A program made the translations under genes and the position numbers. A DNA stretch of 64,000 nucleotides from Mansonella perstans (Eukaryota; Nematoda; Chromadorea; Rhabditida; Onchocercidae). Location: the NCBI GenBank assembly GCA_037074765.1, contig JBAMDO010000155.1, positions 59,160-123,159 of the forward strand. The letters are read 5' to 3'. The notes under the pieces are model-generated. The model worked only from the letters and a program-made list of their open reading frames with translations, made no database searches and was not told the DNA's origin. Position 1 is the first letter of the stretch. Each line of letters begins with the position of its first letter. Below are positions 14,235 to 28,145 of this stretch, one piece after another.

Positions 14235-16182
14235 AATGATGATAGAAGTGTTATTCAGTAATATATAATATTTCAGTTATACTTTCACTACTCCGTAGTT
14301 TGCATTCCTGATACCTATGAACTTTTATTGTTCCGTTTTTTTGTATTTCTAAAAACAAAAAAGGCATGAGATGGAGTAATATGGCACTAGTGGAAATAAA
14401 ACCTGCGTAAGTCAAGTCATTAGGATCTATCACTAGAATTTTGATGGAAAATGAGGAATGAAGAAGGTTGCCTATATTTAATTTATGAATTTTCTCTTCG
14501 AATTCTCATTTGTAAGAAGCGGAAAACTAGCATAGCTTTTCTACTTTCCGTTGTTAACCTTATTTTCTTTTAAATCTTTGGTGGGACTTCTACTTTGTTT
14601 GCACGCCGTAGCTCAAATTCAGTTCACGCAAAGTCATTTTTTGAATAAATGCGGAAAACTTAAGTACATTGTTGTTTTCACTGGTAGTTCACATTCTTCC
14701 ATTGTCATATTCTTTTCACTGTGAATTTTAAACTACGGTTAACCAATATTCCTTTATAGTGATTTCGATTTCGATTTTTAAATTTCTGTTTATTCGAATA
14801 AGCATAAATATTAGTGGATTTAGTTGTAGTAAAAAATTTCTTTTTGTTTGGTGACGAAGATGTTTGATGAAATTGTGAGCTGTTTGAAATCAGTATAAGA
14901 TTGTTTTGAAAATTTTAAATAACCAAAAAAAAGTTTTGGCTGAACAATCTCCCAGGTCCTTACGGAATTGTCAAATGAGTGAAGCGCATTCAAACGACAT
15001 AAAAATTCAGTTTTCTTCAAACAGCAAAACTATTATGACAGTTAAGTTAAATGTAATCATTCAACATTCATTAAAGTCATTAGAAGCAAATAATTTTGTG
15101 AATGTTTTATTGTGCTTTTTGAAAAGCTCGTTGTGAATTTCTGTAGTCATTGAATTTTTCCATCTAATTACATCAATTCTTCGGCTTTCTTTATGATTAT
15201 CGGTATATCATTGTATTTATTTAAGCTTGTTCTTTAATGTTGCCTTTTTTTCTCATCAAAACTGCGACATTCATTCAACTGCATTTGTATCATATCATCA
15301 TTTATATTTTTTATCACTGCTTGCATCGTTTATTTCTTTTTTTTTTAATGTATTTTTCGCGATTCGTAAGGACGCAGAAGTGTCGAATTTTCCTAGACAA
15401 CGATGTCTTCTAGAAGTGCTTTCCTAGACACTGAGGAATTTAAAACGCATAAAGAGAGATAATTATTTAATTACAGGTAAGCTTTGAAAATTCCCTAAAT
15501 ATATGTTAGGGACAGAAGTTACCTCCTTTTGCTCCGTCTTGTGATTCATCTTTTTTAGCTAATAGCTATAGAGTTTAACAGTTGTTCGAAATACGATAGA
15601 CGTATGAGTTATTTTTGTGTTTGCCTTTTTTTTTTTCATTAGAATTTTTCATGATTGGAATTTCTCCTTGAAATGATTGAGTGTTGAGTGTCATTTTATA
15701 CACTTTTATCTGTCAAATAATACTTTATCGGTCAGTTCATGCTTTCTTTCATAAATTTCTTCGTTATTTTAAATCATTCATTTCGTAAAATTTATGAATA
15801 ACTATTTTAATTGCTGAAAATTCAAATGGTGCATTTGTTGTAAATAAAAGCAAAGAGAGATATCGCTTCTACGCTTGCAATACATGCATGGCTGTTTATC
15901 TAGTAATTTGATGCAATGTTGTGGTGTAATATCGTTAATGGCATGGATATTATGTTGTTTGAAAAACTGTTGAAATTGTTATCAGTAAAATTTACATATT
16001 TCTTGACAAAGTATGCCATTATCACTCATTCATCTTGTTTTTGTATAAATTCAACACTGTGTGGTCTGATTATGGTTCCTTTTTGAAAAAAAAAAAAAAA
16101 AAAAAAAATCAATTAAATTTCTCTAAACACAAAATTGACTGAAGTTAATTGAATAGGAAAGAGGTTGCTAAATACTACACAG

Positions 16183-16209
16183 CTCCCTCTCTCTCTCTTT
16201 CTCTCTCTA
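16183..16209. repeat. CT dinucleotide microsatellite
   Basis: A short pyrimidine microsatellite of CT repeats with two interruptions, in the spacer upstream of the RNase T2 gene. Confidence 0.8.
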
Positions 16210-16878
16210 CTTTTTTTTTTCATTTTTGATAAACAGTTGTTTTCATTTGTTCTTGTATTTGAAAATGTAATCATTGATTAAAGTTTTTATTTGATTTAAA
16301 TTGAAGTTTAACTTTCTTCATTATGCAATCGTTAAATGCAAAATTATTTTTCATTAACATTTACTTGTGGCATCTGTCTAAATATGAGATATCTTTGTGG
16401 AAATTTATCAAAGAGTACTTACCGCTTCCAAATTTCAGTAATAAGTCCGATTATATTACTATTGTAATAAAAAAAAACAGCTAGAATCGCTAGTTGATCA
16501 CAGTTTGTTATTTATAGGATCATATCCTCATTTCTTCTGTCCTAGAATAACTCTTTTGGCTAATAGAAGAAAGAACTGAGAAATGGTCCAAGAATGCATT
16601 TTATCTTTGTTCATTTCAGGCTCTTTTATTCTATAAGCATGGAAAATTTTTAAACTTCCAACACTGCTTAGAAATACTTAGAAAATGCTTAGCATTCTAA
16701 CAGGGGGAGTTAAAACTGGTTTAGCTTGGAATTCCATTCAACAATGGAACTGCAAAACAAATCGCTGTAAAACTTGTAAGTGTCAATATTTAGGGAAAAG
16801 ACTTGTAAAGTTGATCTAAAATTCATACTGACGCTGCCAAACCGAAATACATAGCATGAAGTGAATATTTGCGCTGGG

Positions 16879-18515
16879 ATGAACAACATATTGGTTTTGC
16901 TACTAACAACCGATACACTGGCGTATTTGAGTTTTAAAAGAGATGATTTTGATTATTTTAAACTAACTATAATTTACCCATCATCTATTTGTCGTGCCTA
17001 CAATGGGCTTAGCAAGTTTATTGCCAAGAAGACTAATGATTCCTGCAAAGTACCTGTCAATGCTTCCCCGTGGACAATTCATGGGTTGTGGTAGGTTCGA
17101 AAATTTCGATGCTTGGATTTTTTGTTTAAATTTTACATCTCGTAAAATCCATGACGAAAATTGCAGTTCAAGCTTTAGACATTTCAAATGATTTTCATAA
17201 AGAATTCTGTTTAAAATCTTCAGTTTGAATTCTTTTGAATTATTTATAAATACCTTAATTTCGAATTTTCGTATTTTTAAGGCCCGATCGTAAGGATGGT
17301 TCATTCCCACAGTTCTGTGGTAAACCTAAGAAGAAATTTGTGTTATCCAAACTTCTTCCAATTCAACAAAAATTGGAAAGAAACTGGCCGAATTTGCTTT
17401 CAGCGGAGTCGATATCTTCGCTATGGTAAAATCAAATATTTTTATTGTAAAAAACAGTAAATTTAATAATTAACGTTGAAAAATTCTGATGTTCGCAATT
17501 TTTTGTTTTTAGGGTTTTTTTCAAGAGAATGACAGCAAAAGTGAAAACTTATTAATGAATTTTAACAACCGATAATGTTTCGTCTTCAGTAAACGGCATA
17601 ATTTTAGGAAGCATGAATGGGAAAGGCATGGAACATGTGCAGGAGTTGTAGAAGAAGTCAGTGATGAAGTGAAATATTTCAACAAAACTCTCGCTCTCCA
17701 TGAACAGTTCGATATCTTCGGGTACCACTTTGATTTTTTTGGTAATAGCTATCGTTCATCAGCGATTTTAGTGGAGACTGAAATCCAGTCAGTCAGGTTT
17801 TTAGCCAGATCACACTGCTTTTCATCTTATTTTGGAGATCTTTTATATTGAGTGTATTTATAATTAAAACTGAGAAAATCTGCTGAAATAAACTTATGAA
17901 CTTTCCATAATTGACTGTAAAAATTTCTAAAAACATCCGCAAAATTCTTAATCTCCTATTGTATTCATCTGTTAGTGTTTGGGCAAACTGCAAAAACATG
18001 AAGATTGCTTGGATTTTTTTCCTCAGTTATATTGTTCGGAATTTAAATGTAAGTTTATAGCACGCTGAAAAAACACGAAATTATCCCATCACAAGAAAAA
18101 TTACACGATTGGTTATCATTGCATCAAGCTCTAAAATCGGCTTATGGAGCAAATGTAGAATTTCACTGCTTACGAGATAAGGAGGTATTCATCATAGCTT
18201 ACTTGATGGCTTGTCATCTTTCTGATAGCTTTGCTTTCTTGCATTCAAGATTTTTCTGCAGCATTCGAAATTCGCATTTTTCAGACTAAAAATTGGTTGT
18301 TAGCTGATGTACGTCTATGTTTAACCAAGAATTTTCAACTTATGGATTGTGAGGAAAGATCGTGGAAATGGCAAAAGTCAGCAGATTCGCTCTTACCAAC
18401 ATATCAGTCTTGTCCTGCGAATGGTATTGTCTACCTTCCCTTCAGTAATGCTCATTCAATTGATACTAATAATATTATAATTTTAGTTGTATTCTCAGTG
18501 TTGTATATTTTGTAA
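16879..18515 (+). CDS. rnst-2: Secreted RNase T2
   Basis: Five exons give 274 aa: 16879-17090, 17282-17425, 17608-17721, 18061-18184, 18285-18515. The product is an acid endoribonuclease of the T2 family, which cleaves RNA through 2',3'-cyclic phosphates in lysosomes or outside the cell; the worm member acts in ribosomal RNA breakdown. The N-terminus (1-18) looks like a signal peptide. The first catalytic motif is WTIHGLWP (65-72, His68) and the second is KHEWERHGTC (120-129, His121, Glu122, His126), so all catalytic residues are present. Arg125 sits where many members have Lys. The start at 16879 is the ATG just before the hydrophobic leader; an in-frame GTG lies 18 bp upstream. Unusually, the chain ends in a hydrophobic stretch (262-274). 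A donor-like GTATTG inside the last exon (from about 18424) could allow a different C-terminus. Confidence 0.92.
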
Positions 18516-18705
18516 AGTAATTGAAATCGGTATGCAGTAATATTATGAATAACTTCCTTTATGAGACCTCATTGTTTTAGCCAGAGAGTAACTTTGGTTA
18601 ATCTAACACAGAATACGAGTGATTTTCATCAAGAAAAAGAGCTAAAAAACTATGTTTAATAGTCTTAAATTTTAATAGCAGCAGAAACATGTAGGAAATT
18701 TAAGA

Positions 18706-18937
18706 CTATATCAAACATACTGAATTTCTTGTAACTATAAGCTATATATCCATTAAAATTTATGACTATGTCAGACATAAGGAGTTTTTTTTGGTCGATT
18801 ATCTTTAGGTATTCGCAGATTGTTAGCAGAACATCAGCAAATTTGCAACTGCTAAAATTTTGTGTTTAAAAAATATTTTTTAAAGAACATTAAGAAAACA
18901 AATTATCATTACAAGAAATTCAGTATGTTTGATATAG
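18706..18937. repeat. 27-bp perfect inverted repeat with 178-bp spacer
   Basis: The sequence 18706-18732 is the exact reverse complement of 18911-18937. A related inverted copy (TATGTTTAATAGTCTTAAATTT, from about 18650) and a related direct copy (about 18758-18782) lie close by. The arrangement resembles a decayed foldback or MITE-like element, though no target-site duplication was identified. Confidence 0.75.
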
Positions 18938-19436
18938 ATATAATCAAAGTGTGTAATACCTTCCTTGAATTTGTACTTTGCAAAATTTGCACTTACACAA
19001 AATTTACAATAGCCTATGCGGAAAGTTTATTTTTTATTAATTGCTTTTGAAAAAAGTTTATTGTTTAATGATATTGTTAAGCAAGTTTTTTTTCAAATAT
19101 TTTCTATTTCTTGTGATATTGTTCATGACAGCTGCTTTTTTACCTCCTTTTTTATGTTTTGATATATTTTTATCTTCGAATAATCCTGCTTCAACAGTTT
19201 TTCAGAAAAAAATTCGGGGAAAATTACTTGGAACTGTACACAGTGAATAATGATCATATATAGGTAAAAATCAGTTTTTAATTTTTTGTTTAAATTTGGC
19301 TGGTTTTTTTCCACTGATGAAGCAAAAAATGCGGAAAAAAAGATTATCCAGCTGACTTGACTTTCAGGTTGGGTAGTTGCTCATTATTTTTTTGTCATTT
19401 ATTATTTAATCATTCAGGGTTTTATGAATTGGGAAA

Positions 19437-19508
19437 AACCGCAAAAATTGGATAATCTTTTTTTCTTTTTTTTTTTTTTTTTTTTTAAGAACCGCAAAAA
19501 TTGGATAA
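19437..19508. repeat. 19-bp direct repeat around a T-rich run
   Basis: AACCGCAAAAATTGGATAA occurs at 19437-19455 and 19490-19508 with a long T-rich stretch between. A related inverted stretch (GCGGAAAAAAAGATTATCC) lies near 19331-19349. This may be a remnant of a small repetitive element. Confidence 0.6.
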
Positions 19509-21047
19509 CTTCCTGTTCCTTACCTTGTCATATTACGTGAATGATATTCGGCAGCTTTTACAGCGAAATAAATTACTGATTTGCCATTGTGGTAATATCA
19601 CTTTATCAAATTAAATTATCGTTTAAACTACATCATAAATGAAACATTTCTTCCTTCTCTTCCTTATCGTCAGGCAATTATATGAAACGTTCGAAATTTT
19701 ATCACTGAAAAGAATTTCCAAATCCTTAATTCGATCGTTTCTATTTCCATGATTTCCGTTCAGTTACCTCGAAAGAAAACCAAAAAATGTTCGGACTTGT
19801 GAGGACTTTTTTCAAGATTATAGATTAGAGTTTCCATAAAAACCTTTTGTATGCTGACCTTTGATGATAATCATTCCTCAAATTCAAGAAGGAAAATAAT
19901 AATGTAGAAATAGCGCAGATTAAATCGGAAATGTAAAACTAACGGAATTGAAATAGAACATATTTTTAACAATGATAGAATAATGATGATTTTTTTCGGA
20001 ATCTGATTCTTTTCGGTATTATCGAAAATAAGTTTACCAATGTTTTCTCGCAGTGAATAGTGTTCTTAACAAACATATTCAATTTTTAGCTAGTTTCCTA
20101 TCCAATGATTTTTCATTTTTCATCTCTTTGTTTACTAATAAACCAAAATTCCGTACAGATGAACAAAAGTTACTGTTGGATAGTATAAACGTAATATGTA
20201 CCATATATGTGTCAGGTGACAGCGTGTAACAGCGTAATATGTATCAGGTTACAGCGTGTGGCAGCGTAATATGTATCGTCCTTATTAGTAAAAACTGCAA
20301 GCTTTGGCAACTTGAATAGAATTCAAACTATGTCGCTCGATACTAAAAATGACAAACAAAAATTCTTTCAATCAAGTAATTATTTTAAATAATATTGTGA
20401 AAAAAGAAGCTAAATACTGATGATCCTTCGACAATTTTGTGATCGAAAAATTTAGCTACTAAGATGATGAATTTACAGGACCAAATTGACATTAATATTG
20501 TCATTTTATATGTGTATTAATAAAGATTTGTCACCGATGTCATCATAATCGGATAAACAGCTAAGTAATGTTAGTTCTTTTATAAAAAAAAAAAGAAACA
20601 GAGGCGCAACTATTTTCAAGCTTATATTTTAAAATTTATTTTATATATATATCATGTCTAGCTTAATATATGCCCAATCGTTGAAATTATTAAAGCTTGG
20701 CAATGATAGCTATGCTATTGCTAACGTCTATTTCACGTGAGAGAAGCGCCAATAATAAAGAAAGCGTATGATGAATCAGATTATTTCTAATAAAGTTTAA
20801 ATTGACGGGCAGTTGGAGCACTTATTTTCTGGTAATATGATATTCTTACAATAAGCAAATGGCAATTGCAAAAATGCAGATACAGTAAAATCAGTTCAAT
20901 AATCTTTACAAAAACCACTTATACTTTTGAATGATTTTTTAATAAATATATGATTCTTTTCAGACGACAGAAATTAGAACACAAAGTTTATAAAATAACA
21001 ACAAGTAACAAATAACAGTTTTATATTATTTTAGATCTATTGTAAAA

Positions 21048-24000
21048 TCATCGATTCTTCCTCTTCTCGCACCCACGGAGTTTAGTCTTCTTTTTCAATT
21101 TCTTTTTAGGTAAATCGTTTTCCTCTTCCAACATCGCCGTGAACTTAAAAGAATACCAGTACTTGAGAGAAAATAAAACCGTAATTTCAATTTTTTTCAA
21201 AAAAAACTTTGAAAAACAAAGTGCCTAACAGAAATAAAAGTACGCTTGAAAAAAAAAATATTTTGAGAATACAAAGAAAGACATGATAATCAAAAGAACA
21301 ACGCCCTACAAATTAGAACCGAATCAATAAACTGTCAGGTAACCATAAATTCCTACTTTTTCCTGAACAACTGATCCATTAATTCTAACAAAACTTGTTT
21401 CAGATATCGTTTCACAAGCGATGAAACAAACCTTATCTGCACTTCTTGCAGCATCATCCATATAACTGAACTGTGGAGCAAAATCATCAGAAAAATCGCT
21501 ATCATAGGTTTCTTTCATCGGTTTAACAAATTCGTCTTCATTTGATTCTTCCTCTTCCTCTATGATATTTGATTCTTCCTTTAAATCATTCACAATAAAA
21601 GCGAATTTATTTTCTTAATTGAATAGATACGAACGCTGCCTTATAGCAATCTAATCAATGCGAACTCTTTTTTGACATTAAATTATACTAAAATATGGAA
21701 ATTTCTTTGCCAGAAAAAATTTACTATGTCACCAGCTCGTTAATATTTGTTCTAACCTCAATCTCTCCGTCACTCCATTCTTCGAGCTCATCCTCATCAA
21801 CATCCATCACATCCCCCTTTCCCGCATCATCTTCTTCCACCTCGTCAATATCATTTCCAGATGGACGCTTTCGGCCTTTCACTTTTTTCCTGTTCTTCTC
21901 AACACTGAATTCTTGACTGAAGTCAACATCAAATATTTCTTTCCGTTCACCTGGCTCAAAACGATCTAAAAAAATTAAAATAATCAATTTTATGGAATTC
22001 AATTTTTCAAAAGAGAATCTGTTATGCGAGGAAATCTCTGAGTAGCTTACGAACCTCTAAAATAGAAAGAAATGATAGATTTTATAAAATTAATTATTCC
22101 TCGAAAGTCTCTAAAATAAAAGGAAATGTAATTTACCTAGCAACATATTGAACTCGTCGGAGTTCACGCTTTCAATATCCTCATCATCAAAAGCTCCGCC
22201 TTCGTTTTCTTTCTTCATCCGCATTTTCATAGAAGCGAAACGGTGTAAAAATCTTTCTTCGATTGGTATCTCACTTCTGCTTTTTGCAGCATATTCCTAA
22301 AGTTTGAAGAAGTCCTAAACTACATTGAAGAGATCCTAAACTACTATGAAACACTCCAATACAAATGATGTTAAAAATTGATGTTATGAAGAATTACCTT
22401 CGATATGACTGGTAGCTTCCGAACACCATGAGGATCGTAGACTTTGCGTCGAACATTTTTTTCATTCGTATCCACTGTTTTGGGATTCCGAAACACAAAA
22501 CGGTCTAGGAAGCGCATTTGCGTGAAATCGAGCAGTGGATCACCATCATATCGTATTGCTATATCCTAAACTAACTAATTAATGTCGGAATTAAACAATA
22601 AAAGAATAACTTTTTAAACGAATGAAAACGCTATCAATTCAATTATTTTTTACAGAAGACCTCAAAAGTCAAATTCACATTTCACACTTACATCAAGCAG
22701 ATTCGACGCAAATACGGAAACTGAAGGATGATAATGCATGCTTAATAGTGTCAGTTCTGTAGCAATACTTTTATCAGCGCGAGAGAACAATGGATTCCTA
22801 ACCATTGGGTCGTATATTGTTGCATTACTTCTCATCACTGAAATACGGAATTTTAAATGCAACTATATAAACTGATATTTATAAAACATTGATCACTTCC
22901 TGAAACACTAAAAAGAAAATAAATACCAATGTTATTTTTATGCATCCATCCAAAGACCTTCCTTTCACACGGTTTGATATCATCGATTAATTTCTCATTA
23001 ATTTCAAATGTAGAGGCCGCTGGAATATCGGTAGTTCCTGCTTCTGTAGAGGAATCATAATCATAATACACCTCTTCATCATCATTATCATCAGTAACTT
23101 CCATTTTCACATCTTCACTGAATTTTGTAAACTGAAAAAATATCACTCAGTGTGACAATAAAAAATGAAGCAAAAATTTGGGAAAAGATATTCCTGGCTA
23201 CCATATGAAGTATTTAATGCAAGAAAATTTCCACTTATTTCATTAAAATTAAATTTATTTAATGCTGGAAACAAATAGCATATCACAAAAAACTCTAATT
23301 TTAAGAATGATTTTTACATTATTGATTTTTTCCGATTTTCTGGAACGTTTAATCTTACGAAAAGAATGTAGTAGTAACGACTGCTTAGAACAATCACTTA
23401 CAGTAGCAGCTCTCTTAGTTATTAGTAATGATGGCCGCTGCTCAGTCAACCGTGAAACCATAATTAACGTAGCGGCAGCAAATGAAGCGCTCCGACATAG
23501 AGAGAGCTGAAAAGACTTAATATCTAAGATTTCCACTTTCAAAAAACTGATTTTAATTAACAAACTTTTAACAAACAAATATTGCAACGAACTGAAAATT
23601 GAAAAAAGTCAGATCCCATCAATTATAGCTAGATTTGTACTATTTAACTTCAGAGTTTCTATGTCGTTTCAATAAATACGTAAAATCAAATTTTCAAAGC
23701 TAATCTTATCTTTTGATAGATTAACCGAATTTTAAACGAATACTTATAATTTTCTGAGGAATTCATTCGAATATGCAAAGTTTGGAAGAAATTTTATTAA
23801 GAAACTAAACTAAATTTCAAATGTTTCCACATGAAAAACGCAAACCTGCAGAAGACGCTTGATGAATGCAATAACTCTACATTCAACGACATCCGAAGAT
23901 AAAGCTCGATATAACAATGAAAACAACTGCCTATCTACATTTGTGCTATGTTGAGGATCCAATATACGTCGATAAAGAGCAGCATAAAAGCGATCCGAAA

Positions 24001-26731
24001 TCCCCTCGCTATCATTAAATACAATAACTTGCATTTGCAAAATGGTACATTTTGTCTAATCCTCAATAGCTCCATTATCCTTTTGCAGTTACTAGCCGCC
24101 GATAATATTTTCAAGGGCGGATTGATCTAACGATTGGTCTTACTCATTCTGCCTATAGCAGTTCTTCATATGACATCAAATGCAACCATAATCCCACTAA
24201 TTACACAATTAAATCAAGCTATCACAGCAAAAGTGTGAATAGACGATAGAAGAAAAAGATAATGAAAACAAAAAAACCTTGTTGTAAGAAGCTGATATAA
24301 TAACTTCAGTGTCTGCAACGCAGTTGAAAAATTTGACTGATGTAAAATTTTGTATAGAGTGTCGATTTCTTTTACCAACTTATCCACATCACCTAAAATG
24401 CTCTATTAATATAAGTTGGAACCACTGATTTAAACAGTATTTAGCCGCAAATTTCGGTCAGACACTAGAATAATTCCAGCGCCCTGCAGTCGTTTAATGT
24501 TATGCATACCAAATAAATCGAAAACATCGCAACTTCAGGAGCAAATTATGTAAAGCATCAGAATATAATACGCTTAAAATGTAACTGCTCGGAATGTCAA
24601 TCATAAATTAGTGCTCTGTTTTGTGCAGCAAATTCAGATATAACTAGCTGAAAGTAAATGAAAGGAAATGAAATTTCATAATAAAAGAAAACCTTTCGCA
24701 AGCGAGAAAGCTCGATTCGTAGCCAACAATAAAACACTCAAAACTTTGTCATCCATTTTCTTATTCAAAACTAACATTCGAAACAACCCTATGTATATAT
24801 TGAGCAATGTTGATGCAAGTGTTGAGTCACAACCATGAAGATTCATTTGTGACAAAAATGAAATTGCATGAAGCTGTGTACAGCATGAAATATTCCTGCA
24901 AATACAATTAGAAGAATTAATAGCTTGCTTCCGGTTCAAGCTCAAAAGCTAAAAACTACTGCAACATAAAATTTTAAGCGTCAGAATTGAACATAAAAAC
25001 CAACTTTCGGTAAATAAGTCGTTCCACTTCTTTAACAACGACAAGACGCATCAGCGGTTGTTTTCTGGTCAACTGTAGAAGATATCCACAAACACGTGTA
25101 GCTAGTGTTTTATTCGGATGACCGAGTTTGTTGATAAGGAGAGACAGCAATTTCTAATGAAAAGAAAACAGAACTTAGCAAGATGATGGAAATCAGCACT
25201 TACAGGAAATCAAGCAATTATTGGAAATCAAAATTTATATTAAACAAAAATTACGGTTCTCTTTCAAAAAAGATTTAGAATCTAATGAAAAAGGAAACTA
25301 TTTGAAAGAGCTTTTCAGGATTTTCATAATTCGATGTAGCTAAACATGATTTCATCGGACAAACAGCGTCAAATATGTACCTGTTCTTGTTCAGCACGCG
25401 CTATTAATAATTCCAGAGCATAACGGCAAGACAGTATGCCCAATTTCTCTATTTTTTCTCCAGCCAATCGCTAAAATAACAAACAATGATTTTATTCTAA
25501 TTAATGCTAATCAAATTTATTTCACAGGTAACGTTCAAACATCTAAAAACGCATACCTCTATTGCAATAATGAATTTCTCATACAGAGCTTTCAAGTCCG
25601 ATTCAAATTTCCAGAGTATAAGTTTCCTTTTCAAATTGAAATCCTTGTCTAACGATGACAAATTAATTTTATCCACTGGCCTCTGAAACTTTCAACTTAT
25701 AGGAAAACAAGATTCTTCAGCAATTACTACAAGAACTTGAGTAATTAAAAATGACTAACCGCTACAAAGGGGATTAATTTTCGCTTTGGTGGTAATAATT
25801 CATTGATAAATAAGTCTTTCAACAGCCCTGAAAAACTGAGAAAAAATAAAATTATTTCCAAAATATAAATGAAAATATGAATAGAATGAATAGACAAAAC
25901 AAATTAGCTATTCGCAATGAACTAACCGACTAAAACAAATGCCTCTCTTGTATTTTTTTTAACAATAGTGTTAACCAATGCAGCAACATATGGAAGAGAA
26001 TGAACTGGGTGTCGTTGCATCAATATCTGTGTTGCAGTTACTTTATCCTTAGCAGTACCACGCGTCAGAACTGTTCTAAGCCATTCTGTCTCAGTCCTAC
26101 TTTTATTACTTTGCACTGCAAATCATTTTCATTTGGACAAAAAAGTGAAATTGACCGAATATGAAAAGCAGAGATTGAAGTAATAAATTACTGGATTATC
26201 CATTTAAATTATTTGAAAATGAAACGAAAAGTAAATTTCTTAATTTACTATTCTTAAATATGATCTTAAGATTATACAAATAATTTATAATGTAATGAAT
26301 GCTAAAATTTATACAAATTTGAATGCATTTTGGCTTTGCATGGAAAAAATGAACATTTCAACTCTTTCTATGAAAATGGAAAATTTCGTGGAAGAAAAAG
26401 GAATGAATGTAATGAAATAGAAGATTTGTTATATAAAAATGTAGTAATATAAAGTACTTTATTATAGTATTAATAATCAAATTATGAATGAAACTGCACG
26501 AGAAATATTAAATGAACATTTTTATAACTTTCAAATATATGCAAACAAAAACGTACTCTGCCATTGCAACTCACAGTCACTTTTCAGCAACATCTCTGCT
26601 TGTTCTTCGATGCTATTAAGGTAATTCAAATCCGAGGTTCGTTGCTCGGTACATTCTAGATCTCCGTAATCGTACCACTTTGTTTCAGATGAATGCCGAA
26701 TTAAAGGTCCAGTTGTTGCAGTTCGAGTCAT
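21048..26731 (-). CDS. CEBPZ: CEBPZ/NOC1/Mak21 ribosome biogenesis factor
   Basis: Seventeen exons give 837 aa, 5' to 3': 26557-26731, 25927-26115, 25760-25827, 25557-25682, 25381-25470, 25005-25153, 24693-24895, 24278-24392, 23846-24008, 23402-23506, 22927-23131, 22692-22837, 22398-22565, 22137-22296, 21757-21965, 21432-21578, 21048-21143. The family exports and matures pre-60S particles in the nucleolus. Diagnostic blocks are [17 protein letters not shown] (exon 9), [14 protein letters not shown] (538-551), HPSVSVFA (566-573) and [17 protein letters not shown] (591-607). The CBF/Mak21 domain spans roughly 270-570. Residues 690-780 are acidic and Ser-rich, and the last 25 are basic, as expected for a nucleolar protein. 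All phases close. Exon 9 uses a weak acceptor (TGATAG), chosen because it gives exact length agreement with the human protein; the exon 16 acceptor (TTAAAG) is also weak. Confidence 0.92.
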
Positions 26732-28145
26732 TTAGTCAGGTTTTCAAATAAAAAACACGTAATTTTTGATAGAACCGCAAGACCTGAAACTTACTCTTGA
26801 CGAAATGCAATTACATTAATCCGAATCTAACTGCATAAAAAAGCAATCAAAATGTTACACTAACATTTTTGATAACTTTTAAATAAGAATATAACTTACA
26901 TAAACATATCTTGTCATTCAAGAAACAAACAATTAAAAATTCCCTTCAAAAAGCGGTTGTTAAAAGCACAAAATAAAATACAATTTTACATTGAAAATGT
27001 AAAATTGGCTCAAATGCATGAACTTTACTTGTTTAAAAAACGAGAATTAATAAATGGAATGGACGAATATTTAAAAAATTAGAGCCGGAAAATCTTCTAA
27101 TTATCATTATCCTTTTGAAAAGATCTCTCTAAATAAAGGAAATTATGCTCAAACTTAAAACTGATAAAAACAAGAGAGCCGTAAAACCACAAACTTATTG
27201 CAAAGAAAATTATGACACCTTACATAAAAATTCATTCAATTTATTATTATTGTCAATAAACAGTAAACATTAGCCTTTGCTACTAGAAAAATCTCATCTA
27301 TGGAATGCTCTTCGCTCATCACGCCTAATAATTTCTCATATCTCATACATTATGTTTTTGTGACGAATATAAGTTATAATGAGTGATTTGTAAATACTTA
27401 AGAAAAATTCAAAATAAATGAAAAATTGTAATGCAAAGTAAAATCTCGCATGATATCGAATAACAAATGAAATTTTCATTCCAACAAAAAATAATTTAAT
27501 AAGATAGTGCAGAAATTAGCAATACAAATTTATTTTTTAGATATAACAAACCAAAACATCGATTAAAAATTTTAAAATATTTAAAAAATAATTCTGACAA
27601 AAAGTGAACAAACAATATATTTTTTTTTTTTTTTTTCATTAGAAAATAAGTTATATAATAAAAATAGCAACAAACGTATTCAGCAGCAATAAAGCATGCA
27701 GATTTGTTCTATCGAAAAAGGAGATTGAAAACTAGCACAGAAATGAGCGAAACTAATAATGCGCAAATGTTCACTAATTTTATGAAATCAACAGTGTTAT
27801 GAACCAGCATCAATTTTGGTATCTAATCTGCATGTGAAATTATACTACATAATTTAGCAACAAATACAGATATCCTAATCTTCAGAAAAATCGGTATAGG
27901 CCATTCCAAAAAACACTCGCATATCACCACCCAAATATCAAGCAATCATTCTTTCATATATTACTGCACAGAAGTTGCCTATCGAAAAAGCTTATAATAC
28001 ACATACTCTCTTGTAAAAAACGAAAAAATAAAACAATGATAAAGAACATCAATTGTTCGCGTTTAATAAAATTCAAATATTAAGTTTGCAGTGAGATACT
28101 TTCAAAATATTTCAGTGAACTTGATTTCAACTTCTCATCAGATAA
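26732..28145. other. Spacer between CEBPZ and FNTB genes
   Basis: AT-rich sequence of 1.4 kb between two genes on the - strand. It includes a T run of about 18 near 27618-27636. It should contain the farnesyltransferase 3' UTR and the CEBPZ promoter or trans-splice site. No gene or repeat family was recognised. Confidence 0.5.

Larger units (their letters stand above)
14013..16878. other. Spacer between Ena/VASP and RNase T2 genes
   Basis: AT-rich sequence of about 2.9 kb without a defensible gene. It should hold the 3' UTR of the Ena/VASP gene (AATAAA at 14229-14234) and the RNase T2 promoter. It contains an A run of about 24 (near 16086-16110) and a CT microsatellite (16183-16209). Short open frames here have no recognisable domain. 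Confidence 0.5.
18516..21047. other. Convergent spacer between RNase T2 and CEBPZ genes
   Basis: The two flanking genes end towards each other across 2.5 kb of AT-rich DNA. Besides inverted and direct repeats listed separately, a degenerate repeat of about 32-43 bp built on CGTAATATGTA plus CAGCGTGT lies at about 20190-20276. No gene was recognised. The 3' UTRs of both neighbours must lie here. Confidence 0.5.

Noticed and set aside
21695..21916. Ser-rich + strand frame
   Set aside because: Antisense of the acidic region of the CEBPZ gene; a composition artefact.
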